Positions 22,099-27,536 of a DNA stretch of 29,237 nucleotides are shown one piece after another. This DNA comes from a virus. Positions within the stretch are counted from its first letter, which is position 1. The number at the start of each line of letters is the position of its first letter. The position numbers and the translations under genes are program-made. Where the stretch lies: positions 1 through 29,237 of the IMG/VR virus record IMGVR_UViG_3300042345_000385; one strand, written 5' to 3'. The notes under the pieces were generated by a model. That model was not told the DNA's origin. It saw only the letters and a program-made list of their open reading frames with translations, and ran no database searches.

Positions 22099-22505
22099 GG
22101 TATGACACCTAGGCTAGAAGCCAGCTCCTTGCGCAAGGTGCCCATGCCCGCGCCTGGGAACGCATCGGTAAAGGGATACCGACACCGCGCGCCTGCCTGC
22201 AAGAGTCGGCGGCGATATTCCGAGCCCATAACACCGATGAGGTCTTCATCGCCCAGTTCCGCTAGTTGGCGCGAAAGTGTCGCCGCTGATATACCCGAAC
22301 GCGGAGCCATCTTGAGATCGTAGGGCTCCACGCGCGTCAAAGGATGCAGCAACCCATGCTTTGCCGACACGATGCGAATATTGTCTACCGGCGATATGGA
22401 TGATGCCCACCGCCACGTCGCCTGGAAGTAACCGCCGGTGTACAGCTTGAAAGCTGGAGCCGCCGACTGCGACTTGGACTTCCCGCACCCTATAAGAACC
22501 TTCAT
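22095..22505 (-). CDS. DUF6884 / YaaA-like protein within the 7-deazaguanine unit
   Basis: This 136-residue protein starts MKVLIGCGKSKS and has APAFKLYTGGYFQATWRWA, then IRIVSAKHGLLHPLTRVEPYDLKM. The LYTG...F and SAK-GLL-P...PYDLKM pattern matches DUF6884 and, from memory, the core of YaaA (DUF328), a DNA-binding protein of peroxide stress. C-terminal GDEDLIGVMGSEYRRRLLQAG adds a helical end. It is coupled to queC (ATGA) and queD (GTGA), so it is probably part of the DNA modification pathway. Its step is unknown; preQ0 tailoring or DNA recognition are the two main options. Confidence 0.8.
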   Translation of the reverse strand: MKVLIGCGKSKSQSAAPAFKLYTGGYFQATWRWASSISPVDNIRIVSAKHGLLHPLTRVEPYDLKMAPRSGISAATLSRQLAELGDEDLIGVMGSEYRRRLLQAGARCRYPFTDAFPGAGMGTLRKELASSLGVIP

Positions 22506-23194
22506 CGCACCTTCTCGACCGCCTCGCGCCAGAACGTCGTGTCGGCGTAAGCGGTGGGGTCATCGACCCCGGCATCGTGGAACGCCTCGGCGCGTTCCAC
22601 GCACGTCCCGCACCGGCCACAGTGGATGTCGCCGCCCTCGTAGCAGCTCCACGTCAGGTCGTAGGGCGCGAACAGCGCGGCACCCTCACGGGCGATGTCG
22701 GTCTTGGTGGTGTGGACGAACGGGGCCACGATGTCCACGCCGCAGCCGAGCACCATTGCCGCCGACAGCGCCGTGATGAACTCCGGGCGGCAATCGGCGT
22801 AGACGGCGTGGTCCCCGGCGTGGACGGCGGTGACGACGTGGGCCAGGCCGCGCGAGGAGGCGATACCGGCGGCAGCCGAGAGCATCGTCGCGTTGCGGTT
22901 GGGCACCACGGTCTGCGCCATCGACTCGGCGGTGTAGTGGCCGTGCGGGACGCCGAGGCCGGGGCTGGTGAGCGCGCTGGCGACGCTGGCACCAAACGTG
23001 CGCAGGTCGAGCTCGGACCACCGGACCCCGTAGTGGGCGGCGACACCGATCGAGGACTGACACTCGCGGATGTGCCGCTGGCCGTAGTCGATGAACAGAG
23101 CCTCGACCGCATCCTCGGGACCGGCGACGGCGAGGGTCGCCGCGAGAGCGGTGGTGGAGTCCATGCCACCGGACAGAAGGACGAGCGAGCTCAT
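22502..23194 (-). CDS. queC: 7-cyano-7-deazaguanine (preQ0) synthase
   Basis: This 230-residue ATP-dependent enzyme converts 7-carboxy-7-deazaguanine to preQ0. The PP-loop SGGMDS (residues 8-13) binds ATP. VVPNRNATMLSAA and CRPEFI are family motifs. Four Cys of the zinc site are at about 184, 192, 195 and 198 (SCYEGG, HCGRCGTCVERAEAF). The length is normal and no extra domain is fused, so there is no amidotransferase extension. It starts at ATG 23194, overlapping the end of the downstream-facing DpdA-like gene. Confidence 0.96.
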   Translation of the reverse strand: MSSLVLLSGGMDSTTALAATLAVAGPEDAVEALFIDYGQRHIRECQSSIGVAAHYGVRWSELDLRTFGASVASALTSPGLGVPHGHYTAESMAQTVVPNRNATMLSAAAGIASSRGLAHVVTAVHAGDHAVYADCRPEFITALSAAMVLGCGVDIVAPFVHTTKTDIAREGAALFAPYDLTWSCYEGGDIHCGRCGTCVERAEAFHDAGVDDPTAYADTTFWREAVEKVR

Positions 23195-24081
23195 GGGCGA
23201 TCTCCGTTCGATGATGTGGTGAGCGAGGCATCAGTGACTCTAGCCAGATCGTAGGACGATGTGGATGCGATGTGGAGATACGGGCCGGGGTCGTCATCGG
23301 GCGAGTACCAACGGGGCGCGGGTATACCGGGCCGGTGTAGCCGCTGGAACCTCTGATCCTGGACACTGGCGCTCAATCCCGCCAGGCGCACCACAACGTC
23401 GTAGTTGGCCGGTCCCGAGGTAGCAACCTGATCGGGGTTGACCCCGTAATGCGCACGCAGCAGGTGCGCCACCTTGGGCATGTAGGTGGACCGGCCATCG
23501 AGCTCGATCGCGTAGTCGGCCATCGAATGAGGGTCGCGCAACGTAATCCGGCCAAACCTCTGAGGAGCGTTCCAGCCCGAGGAGTCCACCGAGAAGAACG
23601 GGAGCTGCAACGCTTTGGCGTGGGTCAACCCCCAACCGTGGAACCGCACCGCCGGGTGCTTGGCGCGGGCGTACTTGAACACCGCCACCAGCCACCGCAT
23701 CTGTGCCGCCGCCGATCGCCCGACCATGCCGCCGAGCCCGATGAAGTCCACGCCACGTCCGGCGTAGTAATCCATCAACGCCGGGTCGGACCCGAAATGG
23801 ATGGTGGGCACACCGGGGACGCCGTGCAGATCGACCATCTCGTGCCAATTACGCCGGGTGGCTTCCGCGTCGCCGATCACGTCCAGCGCCGCGACCCACC
23901 GCAGGCGGTGCGCCCACTGCTTGGCCCAAGCGGCTAGCTCCGGCGTGGTGATTACCGCGCCCTGGCTGTGGGCCGAGAAGGCTCCCGAGTCCCCGATCAC
24001 CCGCAAGCCTACAAAGCGGTCCAGGTTGTAGCCCTTGAAGTAGTGATAGCTGACCAGGATGTTGCGCGGCGTGGTTATCAC
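23191..24081 (-). CDS. DpdA-like DNA guanine transglycosylase, paralogue A
   Basis: This 296-residue protein belongs to the tRNA-guanine-transglycosylase-like superfamily in its DpdA form, which exchanges guanine in DNA for preQ0. DSGAFS (Asp31) corresponds to the first catalytic Asp, AALDVIGD (Asp67) to a conserved barrel strand, and FIGLGGMVG and RFHGWGLT are the glycine-rich barrel strands. FFSVDSSGW (Asp166) matches the nucleophile motif of archaeal-type TGT. GTG 24081 is used because it overlaps the upstream stop (GTGA). It pairs with a second DpdA-like gene directly upstream, and both keep both Asp residues. No C-terminal zinc motif of tRNA enzymes is visible. Confidence 0.88.
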   Translation of the reverse strand: MITTPRNILVSYHYFKGYNLDRFVGLRVIGDSGAFSAHSQGAVITTPELAAWAKQWAHRLRWVAALDVIGDAEATRRNWHEMVDLHGVPGVPTIHFGSDPALMDYYAGRGVDFIGLGGMVGRSAAAQMRWLVAVFKYARAKHPAVRFHGWGLTHAKALQLPFFSVDSSGWNAPQRFGRITLRDPHSMADYAIELDGRSTYMPKVAHLLRAHYGVNPDQVATSGPANYDVVVRLAGLSASVQDQRFQRLHRPGIPAPRWYSPDDDPGPYLHIASTSSYDLARVTDASLTTSSNGDRP

Positions 24082-24935
24082 GGAACCGCCCTGGCGAACG
24101 TGGCGACGTAGGGAGAGCCGAGCCGATGGGCGGTGGTGATGATCGGGATGTTCACCGGTTGGCACGCGAGGTACACGCGGGGCTGGCTCCCCCACCGCTC
24201 CAGCTCCATGTAGCTGCGGAGCATGGCGACGGTGTAGTCGTTGAGCAGGTCACGCCCACCCGGTCCACGGGTCGCCGTCCGCGACGACACCTGGCCGGGG
24301 TTGAGCCCGTAGGACTGGACGAGGGTGGTGTCAGTCGCCGACAATGGATTGCCACGGCTGAGCGACCGGACCCGACCGCCCTGCGACGTGAGGTACAGCA
24401 ACGGCTGGCGACGGGCGAACGACCAGCTTGAGGAGTCCACCGAGAACCACGGCAACCGCAGCACCGAAGCGCTGGTGATACCGAGACCGTGGAGCCGGGT
24501 GCCGTGCTTGGCGGCGACCCGGTGAGCCTCGACCGCCAGCCGCATCAACGGGACGGCGTGGGTGCCGACCGCACCACCGATGGCAACCAGATCGGTCGCT
24601 TCACACAACCGCTCCAGCTCGGCGAGTGGGCTGCCCAGGTGCCACGTCGGGACGAGCTCGACGTTGCTGCCGTGGAGCGACTCGCGTTGGTGGACGTAGT
24701 TACGCCACGACGCCTCGGGGTCACGGATCACGTCGAGGGCGAGGGCGAACGAGAACTGCCCGGTGCGCTCGGCGAGGAACGCGCTGTAGTTGTCGATGTC
24801 GATACGCATACCCGTCGATGCGACGGTGAACGCACCGGAGTCGATCACGATGTCGATGCCGGTCGGCAGCTCCACGTCTCGGAGGTAGGCGTAGCTCATC
24901 AACGCCCGTGGACGCTGCGGCCAGGTGCGGATCAC
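24078..24935 (-). CDS. DpdA-like DNA guanine transglycosylase, paralogue B
   Basis: This 285-residue protein is a second transglycosylase-like protein with the same motif order as its neighbour: IDSGAFTV (Asp32), ALALDVIRD (Asp68), WHLGSP, LVAIGGAVG, RLHGLGITSA and FSVDSSSW (Asp167). Apart from these motifs the two proteins differ widely, so the duplication is old or the genes had separate origins. The GTG start overlaps the stop of the ParB-like gene (GTGA), and its own stop overlaps paralogue A. The two may form a heterodimer, as in eukaryotic queuine transglycosylase, or act on different sites or bases. That is inference. Confidence 0.87.
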   Translation of the reverse strand: MIRTWPQRPRALMSYAYLRDVELPTGIDIVIDSGAFTVASTGMRIDIDNYSAFLAERTGQFSFALALDVIRDPEASWRNYVHQRESLHGSNVELVPTWHLGSPLAELERLCEATDLVAIGGAVGTHAVPLMRLAVEAHRVAAKHGTRLHGLGITSASVLRLPWFSVDSSSWSFARRQPLLYLTSQGGRVRSLSRGNPLSATDTTLVQSYGLNPGQVSSRTATRGPGGRDLLNDYTVAMLRSYMELERWGSQPRVYLACQPVNIPIITTAHRLGSPYVATFARAVP

Positions 24936-25546
24936 AGATTGAACAGGGCGAGCATGGCGGCGGTGTCGTCGTCAAAGCTCCCGCGATGGGCTTCCCACTT
25001 GGCAGCGACTTCGGGCTCCAGCACCAACCGGATGCGCGTGTGGGCATCGTCGGGCAGCGGGTCGCCAACCTCGTTCGCCAGGTCGTCCAGCGACGGCGGT
25101 CCCGACGCGAGCGCGGCGAGCATGTTGAGGTAGTCGGCGTCGTAGCCGGTGCCCTCCAGGTTCTCCCCCAGCGAGCAGATGAGCTCGTAGAGCTGGTCGG
25201 TGTCCACGGCACCGATCTCCGACGAGCGGTTGTCCACCAGCACGATGCGCGCGGCGCGGTCCTCATCGACATCGACCCAGTGGACAAGGATCGAACTCCA
25301 CCGCTCGTCGTCGGGGTGTCGCTCAGCGAGGTCGCGGAACGCCATCAGCGTGTGGTTCCCGGCCAGCACCTCGTTGGGTCGCCCGGTGGCGGTTCCCAGG
25401 TTCGCCACGATGGGCTTGTACTGGCCGTGCGCCTTGAGCGAGCCGACGATGGTCGGGATGTCCCCCCGGCGGGCGTTCTTGTAGTAGGTGGACAGCTCAC
25501 GGGGCGCGACGGCGGTGGTGGTGTTCACCAGGGTGCGGGTTGCCAT
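24932..25546 (-). CDS. ParB-like nuclease-domain protein heading the modification unit
   Basis: This 204-residue protein has the ParB/sulfiredoxin-like fold pattern. Residues 15-45 (LSTYYKNARRGDIPTIVGSLKAHGQYKPIVAN) give the N-terminal helix-strand, NEVLAGNHTLMA replaces the usual G-x-R-R motif, and ILVHWVDVDEDRAARIVLVDNR is the following strand-helix. An acidic C-terminal part contains LNMLAAL and PDDAHTRIRLVL. The start ATG 25546 lies 6 bases after TATCGT; a much longer open frame exists upstream but crosses the rightward island. In bacterial dpd clusters, DpdB (with a ParB-like domain) works with DpdA, so a similar helper role is plausible. Confidence 0.82.
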   Translation of the reverse strand: MATRTLVNTTTAVAPRELSTYYKNARRGDIPTIVGSLKAHGQYKPIVANLGTATGRPNEVLAGNHTLMAFRDLAERHPDDERWSSILVHWVDVDEDRAARIVLVDNRSSEIGAVDTDQLYELICSLGENLEGTGYDADYLNMLAALASGPPSLDDLANEVGDPLPDDAHTRIRLVLEPEVAAKWEAHRGSFDDDTAAMLALFNL

Positions 25547-25552
25547 GCGCAG

Positions 25553-25558
25553 ACGATA
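25553..25558 (-). promoter_or_regulatory. Putative -10 for the modification-terminase unit
   Basis: TATCGT on the minus strand is followed by 6 bases and ATG 25546, fitting a leaderless mRNA. Nearby AACACC...ACCGT halves resemble the rightward promoter spacer. No clear -35. Confidence 0.4.
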
Positions 25559-25584
25559 ACACCACCTACCGTTTACCCTGCGGA

Positions 25585-25614
25585 TTAGACAACACCGACC
25601 ACCGTGTGTATTGT
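25585..25614 (+). promoter_or_regulatory. Rightward promoter of island 4
   Basis: A weak -35 (TAGACA, 25586-25591) and TATTGT (25609-25614) with 17 bases between them. The spacer reads ACACCGACCACCGTGTG, the family pattern. ATG is 7 bases downstream. Confidence 0.7.
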
Positions 25615-25621
25615 GGTCTAC

Positions 25622-25810
25622 ATGAGCAACCACACCACCACCGCCGCCGAGCTTGACCGTCAGGACCGCCTCACCATCGAGGCGCGCATCTTGGACCTGC
25701 TGGAGATCGTTGAGCGGTTCGACGGCGGCGACACCACCGTCACCCTGTTCACCTACAACGACGCAATGGACGAGCTTGCCGAGCTCGACGCGCTGCCCGA
25801 GTACAAGTAA
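25622..25810 (+). CDS. Small helical protein (MSNHTT start), unknown function
   Basis: This 62-residue acidic protein begins MSNHTTTAAELDRQDRLTIEARILDLLEIVERF and is predicted to be two helices. Start and promoter repeat those of the gene at 17448: 19 identical bases span the start codon. No ribosome binding site is present, and the -10 lies 7 bases upstream. The function is unknown. Confidence 0.75.
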   Translation: MSNHTTTAAELDRQDRLTIEARILDLLEIVERFDGGDTTVTLFTYNDAMDELAELDALPEYK

Positions 25811-25834
25811 CCCAACCACCCGAAAGGGGTCACC

Positions 25835-26095
25835 ATGACCACCACCACCCGCGAGGATGTCCTCGCCACCCACGGCCTCACCGACTGCGTGAAGGCTCAG
25901 GTGCCGCCGCTGCGGGCACGCAACCACGGCGAGGCTGTCGCCGCGCTCAAGGCCCGTCGGGCCGCGCTCCTTGAGCACGCCGATCACCTGGCGTTCCTCA
26001 CGGGGGCGTTCTCCGACGTGCCCGAGGTCGTCGCCATCCTCACCGCCGACATCGCGTCGGTACTCGCGCAGGCTGACCGCTGCGGTGCCCGGTGA
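25835..26095 (+). CDS. 86-residue helical protein of unknown function
   Basis: The product begins MTTTTREDVLATHGLTDCVKAQ and consists largely of Ala/Leu-rich helices (AVAALKARRAALLEHADHLAFLTGAF, ILTADIASVLAQADRC). CGAAAGGGG lies 6 bases before the ATG within a variant of the start-associated leader. Its TGA overlaps the GTG of the next gene. No family is recognised. Confidence 0.75.
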   Translation: MTTTTREDVLATHGLTDCVKAQVPPLRARNHGEAVAALKARRAALLEHADHLAFLTGAFSDVPEVVAILTADIASVLAQADRCGAR

Positions 26096-26271
26096 AGTCC
26101 ACCTGCGGCCAGCACCGCACCCTCGGCTACGCCTGGACGTGGTCATCCGGCCGGTCCACCCTGACGTGCCGGGGCTGCGGTGCGCCCGACAGCGTCCACG
26201 AGACCCTGCGCGAGGCCGTCGAGCGCGCCGGGCGCGAGATGTACAACAACACCGACCCCGGTAGGGTATGA
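26092..26271 (+). CDS. 59-residue zinc-ribbon-like protein
   Basis: The GTG start overlaps the stop of the previous gene (GTGA). The protein has STCGQH near the N-terminus and LTCRGCGAP in the middle, giving C-x2-H and CxxC pairs suited to one zinc ion, then a helix (VHETLREAVERAGREMY). Its last codons contain the next promoter of the island. It is a short gene supported by coupling and motif. Confidence 0.65.
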   Translation: MKSTCGQHRTLGYAWTWSSGRSTLTCRGCGAPDSVHETLREAVERAGREMYNNTDPGRV

Positions 26272-26272
26272 T
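26243..26272 (+). promoter_or_regulatory. Internal rightward promoter of island 4
   Basis: TATGAT (26267-26272) follows the family spacer AACACCGACCCCGGTAGGG. The -35 (ACAACA, 26243-26248) is weak. It would start transcription near 26279, upstream of the leader of 26311. Confidence 0.6.
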
Positions 26273-26282
26273 CGTCATCGTT

Positions 26283-26313
26283 ACCACAACCACGAGAAGG
26301 GAACCACCCGATG
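26283..26313 (+). repeat. Start-associated leader repeat, diverged copy
   Basis: ACCACAACCACGAGAAGGG, then AACCACCCG and ATG. It is related to the copies at 17632 and 18112. Confidence 0.55.
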
Positions 26314-26511
26314 TACTGCACCGCTTGTAACCAGGAGTGCCGGGCCGAGGAAGTTGACCTCGGCGTCGGCGCATACGAGTACTGGGGCGCGACCGGCGTC
26401 CACCGCGACATCCACATCCTGTCGCACTGCTGCGAGGCCGAGCTGTCCGAGGTCCCGTCCAACCTGACCGAGCCGGACCCCAACCTGATCCCCGCCGGGT
26501 CGGTGGTCTGA
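26311..26511 (+). CDS. 66-residue zinc-ribbon-like protein
   Basis: The protein begins MYCTACNQECRAEEVDLG and has HILSHCCEAEL in the middle: CxxC plus C near the start and a Cys pair further on, a treble-clef or ribbon-like arrangement. The C-terminus is acidic and Pro-rich. GAGAAGGG lies 9 bases before the ATG. Its stop overlaps the next start (TGATG). The function is unknown. Confidence 0.75.
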   Translation: MYCTACNQECRAEEVDLGVGAYEYWGATGVHRDIHILSHCCEAELSEVPSNLTEPDPNLIPAGSVV

Positions 26512-26672
26512 TGACCGGCGTCATCATCGGCTGCGTGCTCGTGTCGCTGGCCGGGGTGCTGGGGCTGGCGTTCGCGCCGCCCCGGCCCCGCGCCCAGGAA
26601 GCCTGGGCGACCCTCGCCGTGGCTCCGCTGTTCACCATGATCGTGCTCGCCATGATGGTCGGGGCGCGATGA
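26511..26672 (+). CDS. 53-residue membrane protein with two transmembrane segments
   Basis: The product has two hydrophobic helices, VIIGCVLVSLAGVLGLAFA near residues 4-22 and LAVAPLFTMIVLAMMVG near 35-51, joined by a short basic PPRPRAQ loop. Small two-helix proteins can be holin-like, but the place here, among zinc-ribbon genes, gives no support for lysis. It starts on the last base of the preceding stop and overlaps the next gene by ATGA. Confidence 0.65.
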   Translation: MTGVIIGCVLVSLAGVLGLAFAPPRPRAQEAWATLAVAPLFTMIVLAMMVGAR

Positions 26673-27004
26673 GCGCCGAGGTGCTCGGCCCGGTGCTCGC
26701 CGCCGCCGCGCGGCGGCACGGGGCGCGGGCCGACATCAGCGCCATCGCCGCGTGCCAGCCGAGCGTGCTGGCGGCATACGCCAGCAGGCAGCGGGTCAAG
26801 GTGCGCAACAGCCGCACCGGCGAGGTCCGTACCGGCATCGTGTCGCGTTCGGACGGCTGGTCCCCGGTGCTGCTGCTGATCCACCGGGTCAACACGATCG
26901 GCAGCTCCGACACCCTGAACGGGTGCGATGAGGTCATCGGATGGTGGGATGGGCGCATGTATAGCGACCGGCCGTGCCCAGCAGTGCGGAGCAAGCATGT
27001 CTGA
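26669..27004 (+). CDS. 111-residue accessory protein with SH3-like C-terminal half
   Basis: An Ala-rich N-terminal helix (VLGPVLAAAARRHGARADISAIAACQ) is followed by RVKVRNSRTGEVRTGIVSRSDGWSPVLLLIH, an SH3-like barrel pattern often seen in small actinophage proteins, and DEVIGWWDG. I do not know a function. It is coupled to both neighbours (ATGA upstream, 8-base overlap downstream). Confidence 0.75.
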   Translation: MSAEVLGPVLAAAARRHGARADISAIAACQPSVLAAYASRQRVKVRNSRTGEVRTGIVSRSDGWSPVLLLIHRVNTIGSSDTLNGCDEVIGWWDGRMYSDRPCPAVRSKHV

Positions 27005-27233
27005 CTTCGACCGATGGCTGCGCGAGGGCTACGAGGCCGGGTGGATCGGCCCCGCCGTCTGCTCGATCCACGACGGGACGCCCACCAGCGCCGAGGAGGA
27101 CGAGGAGTTCGACACCGGCGGCGAGCCGTGCGTCCACGTCCTGCGGCTGTACGCCGACGCGGCCGACAAGGCCGGAGTCGAGGCCAACCACTCGCCGTCA
27201 CGCTGGCGGGCCAGCAACGCGGGGCTGACATGA
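26997..27233 (+). CDS. 78-residue small acidic protein of unknown function
   Basis: The protein begins MSDFDRWLREGYEAGWIGPAVCSIHDG and continues with PTSAEEDEEFDTGGEPCVHVLRLY. The C...H...C...H spacing (CSIH and PCVH) might bind a metal. The pattern recalls short proteins common in mycobacteriophages, all without a function. The start lies inside the previous gene, and the stop overlaps the next ATG. Confidence 0.75.
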   Translation: MSDFDRWLREGYEAGWIGPAVCSIHDGTPTSAEEDEEFDTGGEPCVHVLRLYADAADKAGVEANHSPSRWRASNAGLT

Positions 27234-27412
27234 ACGTCGGCAACGCCGGGAAGATGATCGGGCGGCGCATCCACAATCGGCTCCCGTGGTCGCAGTGTCA
27301 CTGCGGCTGCGGTGCCGGGAGCCGGAGCCGCAAAGAAGAACGCCGGTCGCAGAAGCGGTCGGAGAAGAACACGGTGCGCAAGGAATTGAACAATACCGAC
27401 ACCGTAGGGTAA
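27230..27412 (+). CDS. 60-residue basic protein with CHCGCG motif
   Basis: The start overlaps the preceding stop (ATGA). The product contains a CHCGCGAG motif and a very basic C-terminal half (RSRKEERRSQKRSEKNTVRKEL), which suggests nucleic acid binding. The 3' end of the gene carries the promoter at 27386, so its last codons double as promoter sequence. It is short but well coupled. Confidence 0.6.
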   Translation: MNVGNAGKMIGRRIHNRLPWSQCHCGCGAGSRSRKEERRSQKRSEKNTVRKELNNTDTVG

Positions 27413-27415
27413 TAT
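27386..27415 (+). promoter_or_regulatory. Rightward promoter of the DUF932 gene
   Basis: TTGAAC (27386-27391) and TAATAT (27410-27415), spacer 18, containing AATACCGACACCGTAGGG. Transcription should begin near 27422, exactly where a long stem starts. Confidence 0.75.
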
Positions 27416-27421
27416 CGTCTT

Positions 27422-27504
27422 TGTTGATCCGGTCGCGTCAAGCGCTCGGGCCGGACGTTGGCGGCATAGATTCCAACGTAGACGTAGGCGTGACCGGATC
27501 AACA
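27422..27504 (+). ncRNA. Structured 5' leader RNA upstream of the DUF932 gene
   Basis: A perfect 13-bp closing stem pairs TGTTGATCCGGTC (27422-27434) with 27492-27504. Inside, GCGTC (27435-27439) can pair with GACGT (27481-27485), and ACGTTGG (27455-27461) pairs with CCAACGT (27473-27479) around an 11-base loop. The structure starts at the predicted transcription start and ends before the leader AACGAAAGG and ATG 27534. It may be a cis-regulator, a stabilising cap or a separate small RNA. No known riboswitch motif was recognised. Confidence 0.6.
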
Positions 27505-27510
27505 TCCTCA

Positions 27511-27536
27511 ACCACAACGAAAGGCTCCACACCATG
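27511..27536 (+). repeat. Start-associated leader repeat, diverged copy before the DUF932 gene
   Basis: ACCACAACGAAAGG followed by a CA-rich spacer and ATG. It belongs to the family seen at 17632, 18112 and 26283. Confidence 0.55.

Noticed and set aside
23191-24935. tRNA-guanine transglycosylase acting on tRNA
   Set aside because: Both proteins are short and lack the C-terminal Cys/His zinc motif of tRNA enzymes; the context (phage, ParB-like gene, preQ0 genes) favours DNA. This was not excluded by experiment.
20360-25600. PreQ1 riboswitch controlling the que genes
   Set aside because: The genes are joined by overlaps, and the only leader space, upstream of the ParB gene, is 75 bases shared with a divergent promoter; no preQ1 aptamer-like sequence was seen.
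24932-26998. ParB-like gene extended to 688 codons
   Set aside because: The extension crosses the island-4 genes and promoter on the other strand and is compositionally unlike protein; the ATG at 25546 with its -10 explains the start.
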